A stretch of DNA of 64,000 nt from PWQG01 sp040882255 (GTDB lineage Bacteria; Pseudomonadota; Gammaproteobacteria; Pseudomonadales; Pseudohongiellaceae): NCBI GenBank assembly GCA_040882255.1, contig JBBEBP010000003.1, positions 62,001-126,000 on the forward strand, given 5' to 3'. How positions within the stretch are numbered: the stretch's first letter is position 1; each line of letters starts with the position of its first letter. The position numbers and the translations under genes are program-made. A model generated the notes under the pieces. It did no database searches. It was not told where the DNA came from and saw nothing but the letters and a program-made list of their open reading frames with translations. Of this stretch, positions 10,161 to 18,663 are shown piece by piece.

Positions 10161-11321
10161 ATGGGAAAAAACAAAAATGGTGACAATGACCGAAGAGAGT
10201 TTCTCAGAAGCGGGGTGACTCTGGGAGCCATCGCGCTCGGCGCAGGATCTTTCCCGTGGGCTGCGATGGCACAAGGTGAGCAGTTGGTGCCTTTCACTGA
10301 TGTTCCATCGAGCTGGAATCCCGGTCCCCGGAGGCCTGGCGGTGTCCATGTTACTGATACCCGGAATATCAGAAACTTCCATTCCGAGGATTTCTATGTC
10401 GTTCAGCATTATGGCCAGCCTGAACTGGATCCTGGCGAATATAGTCTACGAGTGTCCGGATTGGTAGATCGGCCTCGTGACTACAGTCTTTCCGAACTGC
10501 AACGAAGGCCGTCGATTGAACAGGATATCGGTTTCGAGTGCGGGGGGAACAGGGACCAGATCTATCATGGCCTGGTCGGCAATGCCCGTTGGAGGGGGAT
10601 AAGCCTGGCCGATCTGCTTGAAGAGTCCGGGGTCCAGTCAGCCGGGCGCGAGGTCGTGTTCTTCGGCGCTGATATTGGTACAGAGGAAATACGGGGAAGA
10701 AGCGTAGAGCAGGCGTTTGCGAGGAGCCTGCCTATCGATGTGGCCCTGGGCGAGCACAACATGCTGGCATTCGAAATGAATGGTAGCCCTCTGCCAGTGC
10801 ATCATGGCAAGCCGCTGCGCCTGATTGTACCTGGCCATTACGGGGTGGCCAATGTCAAGTGGCTTACTCACATTCATGTCCAGGATACCCGGTACATGGG
10901 GCGATTCATGGGACGTGACTATGTCACGTTGAAGCACGAGAACGTCGGTGGGGTTGATCGGTGGATGGAGAACTCCGTGGCTCGTATGAACCTGAAGTCA
11001 GTGATTGTGCGGGTGGTTCGCCGTGGCAATATGCATCGCGTATCAGGGTTCGTTTTGAATGACGGCACGCCGCTGCAGAGCGTAGAAGTCAGAGTGGATG
11101 ACGGTCCGTGGCAAGAGGCCCGGATAGATCCACAGTCTTCCGCCTATTCGTGGAAGCTTTTCCATTACGATTGGGAAGATGCCAGTGCGGGTGAGCATAC
11201 TATCGTCTCTCGCGCGACCGACAGGAATGGACATGTTCAGCCCACGGCCGATGAGGTTCCCGAAAAAGTAAGTAACTGGGAGAATTTCGCACAGTTTCCC
11301 CGGCGTATCGAAATCTCGTAG
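10161..11321 (+). CDS. Tat-exported sulfite-oxidase-type molybdopterin oxidoreductase
   Basis: 386 residues. A twin-arginine signal (DRREFLRSG, hydrophobic core to about residue 38) precedes the oxidoreductase molybdopterin-binding domain. The FECGGN segment carries the cysteine that ligates molybdenum in sulfite oxidase/SoxC-type enzymes, and YGVANVKWLTHI is the typical later cofactor-binding block. The C-terminal region (about residue 285 on) fits the Mo-co dimerisation domain. No cytochrome partner gene is adjacent, which SoxC/SorA systems usually have. The substrate could be sulfite or another small oxyanion or sulfoxide; nothing in the window decides this. Confidence 0.87.
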   Translation: MGKNKNGDNDRREFLRSGVTLGAIALGAGSFPWAAMAQGEQLVPFTDVPSSWNPGPRRPGGVHVTDTRNIRNFHSEDFYVVQHYGQPELDPGEYSLRVSGLVDRPRDYSLSELQRRPSIEQDIGFECGGNRDQIYHGLVGNARWRGISLADLLEESGVQSAGREVVFFGADIGTEEIRGRSVEQAFARSLPIDVALGEHNMLAFEMNGSPLPVHHGKPLRLIVPGHYGVANVKWLTHIHVQDTRYMGRFMGRDYVTLKHENVGGVDRWMENSVARMNLKSVIVRVVRRGNMHRVSGFVLNDGTPLQSVEVRVDDGPWQEARIDPQSSAYSWKLFHYDWEDASAGEHTIVSRATDRNGHVQPTADEVPEKVSNWENFAQFPRRIEIS

Positions 11322-11400
11322 CGGCGGGCAATGTGGACTGTGAATACCAGTTGGTATTACAGCGCCGGCACGATTACCAGATGATAGAGGCATTCAACGT

Positions 11401-14136
11401 ATGAACTATTTAGAGAATGGTATTGTATATTCTGCTGGCGCGTTGGTAACAGTAGTGAAGTCGTTATCGCAATATAAGGCCGGGAAAGGACTTGTCCGGA
11501 AGAACGGATTGTTGCGGCTTCTGTTACTGGTTGGCGTCCTTGGAATGACGGGCTCTTTCACGGCAGCGGTGAACGCACACTGGGGAGCGCCCGAGCCTGA
11601 GCGGCCCGAACGGGAACGAATGTACCCGGAGGCAAGGCATGGTGGAAACTACATGCACAACTACTACCTTCCTCCCGCGCCGAACTCCACCCCCTGGGCT
11701 CCAGCATGGTCTCCGGACGGAGAATGGATTGCGTTTTCCATGAGTGGTTCTATCTGGAAGATTGATCCGGACACCGAGGTGGCACACGAGGTCACCTATA
11801 ATGAGCGTTATCACTCCGAACCGGAATGGTCGCCGGATGGAAAGTGGATCATCTATACATCAGACGATGGGGGAGACAGCATCCGGCTTGAAATCGTTAA
11901 TGTCGAGACCGGCGAGAGCTGGCCCCTCACGGCAGAGGGTGACCCCCATATTTACCTGAATCCGAAGTTTTCACCGGATGGCAACAGTCTGGCGTATGTG
12001 TCCACGAGGCCGAACGGGTATTTTAACGTGTTCGTACGGGATATTCGTGATGGCCGTTGGAGCGGGGAAGAGATGGCGGTCACAGTAGACAACAACTTTG
12101 GCCGTGATCGGCTCTATTTCGGCGAGTGGGACATGCACATTACACCGGAGTGGTCCCTGGACGGAAGTGAGTTGTTTGTTGTATCCAACCGCGGCGTAGC
12201 ACTCGGTTCGGGTGATATCTGGCGTATTCCGGTGCAACCGGACGCGATGGGTCAGGGAGGGTCAATACTGAATGAGCAGTCCCTGTTTCGCGCCCGCCCG
12301 GATGTATCCATCGATGGACGGCGGTTCGTCTACTCTTCCACACGGGGTGCAGCCGATCAATACTCAAACCTTTACGTTCTTCCAGTGGAAGGCGGACAGC
12401 CGTACAAGCTCACCTTTTTCGAGCATGACGCTTTCCATCCCAGGTGGTCTCCTGATGGCGAACAGATCGTATTCGTGTCGAATGAACACGGTGTTTCTCA
12501 TCTGGAGTTGCTTGAGACGTATACAGGAAAGCGGACACCGGTGAGTATCGCGGATCGTCGCTGGAAGCGGCCCATGGGCTTGCTTTCCGTGAGGACCCTG
12601 GATGATATGACGGGGCGTGACATGGCGTCGCGTATCCACCTTACCGCATCTGACGGAAAATTCTATGCACCGACTGATGCATTCGCCCGCGTCGCCCAGG
12701 GTGGGCGTGATCGTATTTTCCACACAACCGGACTTTTCCAGGTCGAGGTGCCAGTGGGGACGGTGCAGTTGGAGGCCGTGCGAGGCTTCGAGTACTGGCC
12801 CCTGGCCGCAGAGGTCGAGGTTGAAGCCAACGAGGTTACCACGGTGACCATCCCGCTCGAACGGGTTACGGACATGGCGGCGAAGGGTTGGTATAGCGGC
12901 TCTACGCACATGCATATGAACTATGGAGGAAACCTCCACAATACACTGGAAAATCTCATCATGATGTCCTCGGCGGAAGACCAGGATGTCGTCAACGAGC
13001 TTGTTGCCAACAAGGATAACCGCGTACTGGACCACCAGTTCTTCGTGCCGGGTGGGGGAGCTCATCCCGTATCCACACCGGAGCAACTTGTCATGGTCGG
13101 CCAGGAATACCGTCCGCCGTTCTATGGCCATGTATACCTGATAGGGTTACGCGATCATCTGATTTCACCTTGGGCCACGGGTTACGAAGGGACAGCTGTT
13201 GAAAGTCTCTATCCGAGCAATACGGATATTTTGCGCAAAGCCCGCGAGCAGGATGCCGTCACAGGCTATGCACACGCTTATTTCGGTGAAGGAGATCCGA
13301 TCGAGCAGAACCTGGGGCAAGCCAAGGGTTTCATTGTTGATGCGGCCTTCGAGACAACCGATGGCATCGAGTGGTCCTTCTCTGGAGAGTCCACGTTCAT
13401 TCCCTGGTACGCCGTCCTGAACAATGGGCTTCGGGTAACCGCGACGGGGGGTGAGGATGCAATGAGCGACCTGCATGTGAGCAAACTGGTGGGTTCGGCA
13501 CGCACATATGTACATACCGGGGACCGGGGTCTTGATGCCGAGGCCTGGAAGCAGGGTATTCGGGACGGCCGTGCGTTTGTGAGTACGGGGCCGCTCGTGG
13601 AGCTTACCATTGATGGCAAGATGCCCGGCGAGCAGGTACAACTGCCCCCGGAAGGCGGGGAGGTCGATGTCTCGACCTGGATGCGTTCCATTACACCCGT
13701 GGAGAACGTGATACTGGTCTGCAATGGCGAGATCGTGGAACAGATACCACTTGCCGACGACAGACGGAGTACGGACGATCAGCGATCGATTCAGGTTTCT
13801 CGCAGTGGCTGGTGTCACGTTCGGGCGGAAGGCCTGGAGACACAGAGTCACCCTCTGGATACCGGGTTCGCCCAGGGTTTTACCAACCCGGTATGGATCC
13901 AGGTCGGCGATGAACCGGTCAGGGATCTGGCGTCTGCCGAGTATGCCATTCAGTGGATCGAACAGCTGAAAACCCTGGCGGAAGACCATTCCGGTTGGCG
14001 TTCACAGCAGGAGCGGGATCACGTCTTCGCTCAGTTCGAGGAGGCGCTGGCCATCTATCAACGGTTCGCTGATGAAGCCCGTGCATTGGGCGACTCGAAT
14101 GGTCTGGCTGAGGCGTTTCACACTCACGACCATTGA
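11401..14136 (+). CDS. Exported beta-propeller plus CehA/McbA-type metallohydrolase
   Basis: 911 residues. A long basic N-terminus leads to a hydrophobic segment (about residues 38-60), giving export or an anchor. Residues about 90-390 hold PD40/TolB-like repeats (several WSPDG). The C-terminal half is a PHP-like metallohydrolase of the CehA/McbA family: WYSGSTHMHMNYGG (metal histidines), GGGAHPVS, YGHVYLIG, GYAHAYFG and TATGGEDAM follow in the expected order. The named family members hydrolyse carbamate esters, but most have unknown substrates. It repeats the propeller-plus-hydrolase plan of the gene at 2605-5562 with an unrelated hydrolase fold. Last gene of the cluster, 42 bases from the tRNA-Arg 3' end. 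Confidence 0.85.
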   Translation: MNYLENGIVYSAGALVTVVKSLSQYKAGKGLVRKNGLLRLLLLVGVLGMTGSFTAAVNAHWGAPEPERPERERMYPEARHGGNYMHNYYLPPAPNSTPWAPAWSPDGEWIAFSMSGSIWKIDPDTEVAHEVTYNERYHSEPEWSPDGKWIIYTSDDGGDSIRLEIVNVETGESWPLTAEGDPHIYLNPKFSPDGNSLAYVSTRPNGYFNVFVRDIRDGRWSGEEMAVTVDNNFGRDRLYFGEWDMHITPEWSLDGSELFVVSNRGVALGSGDIWRIPVQPDAMGQGGSILNEQSLFRARPDVSIDGRRFVYSSTRGAADQYSNLYVLPVEGGQPYKLTFFEHDAFHPRWSPDGEQIVFVSNEHGVSHLELLETYTGKRTPVSIADRRWKRPMGLLSVRTLDDMTGRDMASRIHLTASDGKFYAPTDAFARVAQGGRDRIFHTTGLFQVEVPVGTVQLEAVRGFEYWPLAAEVEVEANEVTTVTIPLERVTDMAAKGWYSGSTHMHMNYGGNLHNTLENLIMMSSAEDQDVVNELVANKDNRVLDHQFFVPGGGAHPVSTPEQLVMVGQEYRPPFYGHVYLIGLRDHLISPWATGYEGTAVESLYPSNTDILRKAREQDAVTGYAHAYFGEGDPIEQNLGQAKGFIVDAAFETTDGIEWSFSGESTFIPWYAVLNNGLRVTATGGEDAMSDLHVSKLVGSARTYVHTGDRGLDAEAWKQGIRDGRAFVSTGPLVELTIDGKMPGEQVQLPPEGGEVDVSTWMRSITPVENVILVCNGEIVEQIPLADDRRSTDDQRSIQVSRSGWCHVRAEGLETQSHPLDTGFAQGFTNPVWIQVGDEPVRDLASAEYAIQWIEQLKTLAEDHSGWRSQQERDHVFAQFEEALAIYQRFADEARALGDSNGLAEAFHTHDH

Positions 14137-14178
14137 ACGACCCTGATCGGATATCGGGCAGGTCGCACCCTCCAAAAC

Positions 14179-14255
14179 TGGTGCCCCGGGCAGGATTCGA
14201 ACCTGCGACCTGCCCCTTAGGAGGGGGCCGCGCTATCCAGCTGTGCCACCGGGGC
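14179..14255 (-). tRNA. tRNA-Arg (CCT anticodon)
   Basis: On the minus strand a full cloverleaf is visible: acceptor GCCCCGG pairs with CCGGGGC, discriminator A, encoded CCA (14179-14181), T-arm GTTCGAATC, and anticodon loop CTCCTAA within a GCCCC/GGGGC stem. Anticodon CCT reads AGG. Its 3' end faces the exported-protein cluster on the left, where composition changes. Confidence 0.96.
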
Positions 14256-14269
14256 GTAACAGGCTGTAA

Positions 14270-14275
14270 ATTCTA
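14270..14275 (-). promoter_or_regulatory. Probable -10 box of the tRNA-Arg promoter
   Basis: On the minus strand TAGAAT lies 14 bases before the tRNA 5' end, giving a start point a few bases upstream of the mature end. The same hexamer precedes tRNA-Lys at 39607. No good -35 box is visible. Confidence 0.4.
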
Positions 14276-14351
14276 CCATGTCCGTTCGGCGTGAGACCAC
14301 TTCGGATCAGCCAGTGTGCTACCATTCCGGTTTTTTTCCCGGACCCACGTC

Positions 14352-15536
14352 ATGGATCAGCCCCAGAACCGGCCTCACATCGCGCTACTGGTCCCCATCA
14401 GTATGCTGTGTACGCTGGTGGCGGTGGTGTTCGGGCGCTTGTCCTACGGGCTGATCCTGCCGGCGATGCGGGAAGGCCTGGACATGAGTTACTCCCAGGC
14501 CGCCAACCTGGGCACCGTGACCGCGCTTGGTTACCTGGTGCTCTTGCTCTACGCGGGTGTGTTTGCCGGCCGCCACGGTGGCAAGCGTTCCATTCTGTTG
14601 GGCCTGAGCCTGGGGCTGTGCGGCCATATCGGCCTGAGCCTGTTCTCCAGCTATCCCCTGTTGCTGGTGTGCATGGTGTTGCTCGGCTTCGGCACCGCCT
14701 TCACGTTCACGCCACTGGTGTCCCTGCTGGGCGCCTGGTATCCCGAGCGCCGCGGCATGGTCATCGGGTTTTCCGGCAGCGGGGTGGGCATCGGCATTTT
14801 CCTGTCCGGCATTCTGATCCCCATGGTCACGGAGCAGGGTGGAGCCGACGCCTGGCGGTTGATCTGGGCGACGTTCGCGGCTACTGCGATGCTGGTTATC
14901 GTGCTGGTGGCCCTGTTTCTGCGTGACCCGCCGGTCGGGGATGAGCCGGTGTCCATGCGGCGTGGCCTGGCTTCGGTATGGCGCAACGCGCATGTGCTGC
15001 GCATGGGGATGATCTACGGCGTGGTCGGTCTGACCTATATCGTGCAGGTGCTGTTCATGTACAGCTTCGCGCTGGACGAGGGCGTGGACGCAGTACTGGC
15101 GGGCCGGCTGGTATCGGTGATGGGGTTCATGTCCATTTTCTCGGGTCCGGTGTGGGGCAGCATTGCTGACCGGATCGGGCATGCCCGTTCATTGACCTCC
15201 TGCATGATTGTCGCGATGACGGTGACCCTGTTGCCGGTGATCTGGCCAACGACGACGGCTTTCGTGATCCATTTCGTCGTGATCGGGTTGTCGGTCAGCG
15301 GCTTGTTCACTTCCGTACTGGCTGCGGCGACGGCAACAGTCAGGCCACAGCATGCCGCCATGGCGGTAAGTTTCGTGACGCTGTTTTTTGCCCTGGGGCA
15401 ACTGGTGGGGCCGGCGCTGGCCGGGCCCCTGATCGATTGGCAGCAGGATTTCCGGCTGACGTTCGCGCTCAGCGGCCTGTTGATGGCATTGGGGGCGTTG
15501 GCCAGCCGTGGCAGTGACCGCCTGCGGGGTCAGTGA
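14352..15536 (+). CDS. MFS transporter
   Basis: 394 residues from the ATG at 14352 (the GTG at 14316 would add a poor N-terminus). Twelve hydrophobic segments are evident in two halves. After TM2 there is a FAGRHGGKRSILLG stretch, matching the MFS loop 2-3 signature, and a second-half counterpart (GSIADRIGHARSL). It resembles the YbfB/YjiJ-like and oxalate/formate-type MFS group. Substrate cannot be told. Its stop codon overlaps the convergent small gene at 15530-15799 by 7 bases. Confidence 0.88.
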   Translation: MDQPQNRPHIALLVPISMLCTLVAVVFGRLSYGLILPAMREGLDMSYSQAANLGTVTALGYLVLLLYAGVFAGRHGGKRSILLGLSLGLCGHIGLSLFSSYPLLLVCMVLLGFGTAFTFTPLVSLLGAWYPERRGMVIGFSGSGVGIGIFLSGILIPMVTEQGGADAWRLIWATFAATAMLVIVLVALFLRDPPVGDEPVSMRRGLASVWRNAHVLRMGMIYGVVGLTYIVQVLFMYSFALDEGVDAVLAGRLVSVMGFMSIFSGPVWGSIADRIGHARSLTSCMIVAMTVTLLPVIWPTTTAFVIHFVVIGLSVSGLFTSVLAAATATVRPQHAAMAVSFVTLFFALGQLVGPALAGPLIDWQQDFRLTFALSGLLMALGALASRGSDRLRGQ

Positions 15537-15799
15537 GATTTCGTGGTGACCTGCGCCTGCTGTGCTTTATGGGCATGACTGGCCATGTGCTGGATCACGC
15601 CCGGCTTCTGACAGAGCAGTTTGCAGACTTCGTAGTGATAGCTGCGGGCACAGGGGTCCAGTTCCGCCGCTTCATCGATCGCGGCCTCCAGGTCAGCCTG
15701 GGCAGCGCGCCGGGTGAGATAGGGGCCGGAAATATTAACCTGTAGTGCCGAATCGTGAGGGTCGGTGGCTACGATGTAGAAATTTTCGTCATTCATCAT
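15530..15799 (-). CDS. Small conserved-looking protein of unknown function
   Basis: 89 residues, no signal peptide, acidic centre (ADLEAAIDEAAELD) and a His-rich C-terminus; it looks cytosolic and largely helical after an N-terminal strand pair (FYIVATDPHDSALQVNISG). It does not match a family I recognise. Convergent with the MFS gene, overlapping it by 7 bases. Codon use resembles the neighbouring core genes, which supports it being real. Confidence 0.6.
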   Translation of the reverse strand: MMNDENFYIVATDPHDSALQVNISGPYLTRRAAQADLEAAIDEAAELDPCARSYHYEVCKLLCQKPGVIQHMASHAHKAQQAQVTTKSH

Positions 15800-15887
15800 G
15801 AATGCTTACCAAAGTACTGCTCAGTAAATGTGCGGCGCGTCGGTATCCTGATTTCCTTGTTATCGGCGCTGATCCGGAAATATTAAC
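15726..15887. repeat. 14-base direct repeat, two copies
   Basis: CCGGAAATATTAAC occurs at 15726-15739, inside the small gene's 5' part, and again at 15874-15887 in the intergenic stretch 15800-16085. The copies are 148 bases apart. The rest of that 286-base intergenic stretch shows no gene; it is the upstream region of the glycosyltransferase gene at 16086. Confidence 0.5.
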
Positions 15888-16085
15888 TCTACGATCCGTT
15901 ACCTGAACGTCAGCTGAAGCTGATGTGAACAGATGTCCCTGAATCGATGGCCGCATATTATCCGCCTCAATTCGGGCTTTTACCACCCTTTCTACCGTGA
16001 AATACGAGGAAAACAGCGCTTCTGGTTTACCGCTCCGTCCGTTCGCAGTACGCTCTGCGTTTTCCCGTTCACAAGAGGGTGACAG

Positions 16086-16844
16086 GTGCACAATATGCAA
16101 GTCCGGCAGGATGAGGTCACCGAGGCAGGGCCGCTCATCAGCATCGTCATACCGGTGCTGAACGAGCGCGACACCCTGTGCCGTCACCTGCCGTGGTTGC
16201 AGCCGCTGCGGGGCGACGAGCATGAGATCATCCTGGTGGACGGTGGCAGTACGGACGGGGGGCCGGGAGAGGTCGAGGATCTGGTGGACCAGTCAATCAC
16301 CGCCCCGGCCGGCCGGGCCTGGCAGATGAATGCCGGGGCTGCGGTGGCGCGGGGTGATGTTCTGCTGTTCCTGCATATCGACACGGTGCTGCCGGAAGAT
16401 GCGGCGGAACAGATTCTCTCGGCGCTGCGGATCCCGGGTGCGGAGTGGGGACGTTTTGATGTGCGCCTGACCGGTCAGCGGCCGGTGTTCCGGTGCATCG
16501 AGCGCATGATCAACTGGCGCTCGCGCTGGAGTGGTATTGCCACCGGAGACCAGGCCATTTTTGTCCGCCGCCGCGTTTTCCATGAACTGGGCGGCTACCC
16601 CGGGATTCCCCTGATGGAAGATGTAGCCCTGAGCCGGAGGCTGCGCCGCCGGACCCGCCCCTGCTGTCTGTCGATACCGGTGCTCACCTCCAGCCGCCGC
16701 TGGGAGCGCAATGGCGTGCTGCGGACCGTGCTGCTGATGTGGTGGCTGCGTCTGCTCTACCGCCTGGGCGTCAGTCCCCGGCGCCTGCATCGGCTCTATT
16801 ATGGCACTCCGCCCGCCCGTGCCGCAGAGAGCAAGGAGTCATGA
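16086..16844 (+). CDS. TIGR04283-type (arsenosugar biosynthesis) family 2 glycosyltransferase
   Basis: 252 residues from GTG at 16086, chosen because GAGGG (16074-16078) sits at good distance; the ATG at 16095 is the alternative. GT-A fold: ISIVIPVLNERDTL at the N-terminus, EIILVDGGSTDGG (nucleotide-sugar site), a DxD-like block LFLHIDTVLP, and GDQAIFVRRRVF before the acceptor helix (FHELGGYPGIPLMEDVALSRR). This subfamily was named for arsenosugar pathways but is widespread where no such pathway exists. It overlaps the next gene by 4 bases (ATGA), and the two families regularly occur as a pair. Confidence 0.88.
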   Translation: MHNMQVRQDEVTEAGPLISIVIPVLNERDTLCRHLPWLQPLRGDEHEIILVDGGSTDGGPGEVEDLVDQSITAPAGRAWQMNAGAAVARGDVLLFLHIDTVLPEDAAEQILSALRIPGAEWGRFDVRLTGQRPVFRCIERMINWRSRWSGIATGDQAIFVRRRVFHELGGYPGIPLMEDVALSRRLRRRTRPCCLSIPVLTSSRRWERNGVLRTVLLMWWLRLLYRLGVSPRRLHRLYYGTPPARAAESKES

Positions 16845-17506
16845 AGACGTCGCCGGTGCGTCACCCCGATACTCTGCTGCTACTGTTCGCCCGCGAGCCG
16901 GTTACCGGGCGGGTCAAGACACGGCTGCAGCCGGCGCTGGGCGAGGCGGACACACTGCGCCTGCATGAAGACCTGACTCGTCACATGGCCCGCACTGTGG
17001 CCGGCAGCGGCCAGTGTCAGTGGCGCTTCTGTGTGGCGGGTGACCCGACCCATCCGCTGTTCACCGCATTGACCCGTTCGGGAAACGGGCTGCCGCCGCT
17101 GGCCCAACAGGGCGAGGATCTGGGCGAGCGGATGCACAATGCCGTGCACACCGCGCTGGCCGGCCATGAGCAGGTGATTCTATTGGGCGCTGACTGTGCT
17201 TCCGTGGACGCGTCCTACCTTGAACAGGCCGTGATGGCGCTGCGCACGGCACAGGATGTTGTACTGGGCCCGGCGGAGGACGGTGGCTATGTGCTGCTGG
17301 GATTGAAGAGCGACCGATGGCCGTTGTTCGCGGATATGCCCTGGGGAACTGCGTCTGTGGTGTCGCAGACCCGCGAGCGCCTGCGGGGCGCATCGGCCTG
17401 TTGGAGCGAATTGCCGCCCCGCTGGGATGTGGACCGTCCCGAAGACCTGGGTCGTCTGGCCGGGTTGCCGCAGTGGCTGGGTGACAGCGCGCCGCCGGTA
17501 GTATGA
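16841..17506 (+). CDS. TIGR04282-type (DUF2064) glycosyltransferase partner
   Basis: 221 residues from ATG at 16841, with AAGGAG at 16832-16837 and a 4-base overlap with the previous gene. The GT-A-like fold shows LLLLFAREPVTGRVKTRL (nucleotide-binding start typical of DUF2064), VILLGADCASVDASYLEQAV (Asp block) and VLGPAEDGGYVLLGL. Cytosolic. Works with the neighbour, probably in glycosylation of a lipid or small molecule; the arsenosugar role is only a family label here. Confidence 0.88.
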   Translation: MKTSPVRHPDTLLLLFAREPVTGRVKTRLQPALGEADTLRLHEDLTRHMARTVAGSGQCQWRFCVAGDPTHPLFTALTRSGNGLPPLAQQGEDLGERMHNAVHTALAGHEQVILLGADCASVDASYLEQAVMALRTAQDVVLGPAEDGGYVLLGLKSDRWPLFADMPWGTASVVSQTRERLRGASACWSELPPRWDVDRPEDLGRLAGLPQWLGDSAPPVV

Positions 17507-17549
17507 CGGGAAGCGCCCGCTGGCCTACCCACTGGACTGTAATGGAGAA

Positions 17550-18569
17550 CTACTGCTGCCGAGCCGCCTCGGCCTCCTCACGCCGCGCCCCGCCCAGCGT
17601 ACCGGGCAACGCATAGTTCCCCTCATGACAGGCATACTCGAACAGCGGCTCGTCATAGGACTCCAATGCCAGTTCCCCGGCAAAGTCCTGCTGGAACGTG
17701 GTCGGGTCACTGACCTCGAAGCGGTAGTGGATCTTTTCCTCATCTACCCGGGTCAGGTACTCGGTCACATGCAGGTTCTCCGAAGCGCCACGGAAGTCCT
17801 GCTGCGGATTGAAGTGCTGCGTCTCGATGACCAGGGTGTCGCCTTCCCAGCGGCCCACCGAGTCGCCCATCCACTTGTCCAGCTTCGCGTTCACGCCGTG
17901 TTCGTCGTCAATGCGGATGATGCGGGCGTCGTGCACCATCTCCGCCACGATCACGACATACCCCGGTGACTGCACGATCTGGTAATGGCTGTTGTACATC
18001 ACCGGCAGCATCGGCGGTCCGGACAGTGAACCGAAGGACAGCAGGCAGCGCTCACCCAAGGGGCGTCCTTCCGGTCCGTCCAGGGAACCGGGGGCGTTGG
18101 TGCGCTCTTCGTCCCGGCGGGCCAGGAAATCCTCGGTGTACTCGGGAATCCGCCCGTCCGGCGGGTCGATGATGATGGAGGTGCGGTACTCGCCGTCAAT
18201 GGTCGGCATGTTCATGCCGCGGTCCGTCCAGAACAGGTCGTAGTTGCCCACCGGGGGCAGGTCCTCGGCCGGCGGTGCCGGGCGGTCCGGGTCCAGGGGC
18301 TGGTTGTCCTCTTCCACTGCCTGCTGTGCCGCCCGTTCGATGGCCCGGGCCTCTTCCTCGGTATAGGCGCGCTGCTCGCCCAGTTCCTCGGGGCGCTGCA
18401 GTGAGATGATCTGCGGGTTGCGCCAGGTGCCCTGGAAGTCCGGTGCGCCGTAATGGGTGCGCGGTACCTCGTAGCCTTCCTCTACCTGCTGGGCGCTGGC
18501 CAGAGGTGTGGTCAGGCTACCCGCGAGCAATGCGATGGCGGTGGCCAGTGGTCGGGTGTTTGCTTTCAT
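17550..18569 (-). CDS. Secreted protein of unknown function
   Basis: 339 residues with a signal peptide (residues 1-26, ending ASAQQ). The mature part starts with APDFQGTWRNPQI, a lipocalin-like lead seen in many uncharacterised secreted proteins of Proteobacteria and Acidobacteria, and contains PPVGNYDLFWTDRG, GERCLLSFG and a strand-rich second half (FRGASENLHVTEYLTRVDEEKIHYRFEVSDP). It ends with an Ala/Glu/Gln-rich tail. Periplasmic or secreted. Function unknown. Tail to tail with the glycosyltransferase pair. Confidence 0.8.
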   Translation of the reverse strand: MKANTRPLATAIALLAGSLTTPLASAQQVEEGYEVPRTHYGAPDFQGTWRNPQIISLQRPEELGEQRAYTEEEARAIERAAQQAVEEDNQPLDPDRPAPPAEDLPPVGNYDLFWTDRGMNMPTIDGEYRTSIIIDPPDGRIPEYTEDFLARRDEERTNAPGSLDGPEGRPLGERCLLSFGSLSGPPMLPVMYNSHYQIVQSPGYVVIVAEMVHDARIIRIDDEHGVNAKLDKWMGDSVGRWEGDTLVIETQHFNPQQDFRGASENLHVTEYLTRVDEEKIHYRFEVSDPTTFQQDFAGELALESYDEPLFEYACHEGNYALPGTLGGARREEAEAARQQ

Positions 18570-18663
18570 TATGATATTCCCTTGTCTGGTATCAAACCTG
18601 TCTGCATTGTAGCGCCGTCCAGCGGGGAGCTCAATTTCCGTGAAGAAGACAGCGAGGGCCGGA

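Noticed and set aside
12364..13131. A 255-codon frame antisense to the CehA/McbA-type gene
   Set aside because: Shadow frame; no signal for translation and no family likeness.
14385..15182. A 265-codon frame antisense to the MFS gene
   Set aside because: His/Gln-rich translation typical of a shadow of a membrane-protein gene.
15789..16223. A 144-codon minus-strand frame before the glycosyltransferase
   Set aside because: Overlaps both neighbouring genes and has no family resemblance or ribosome site.
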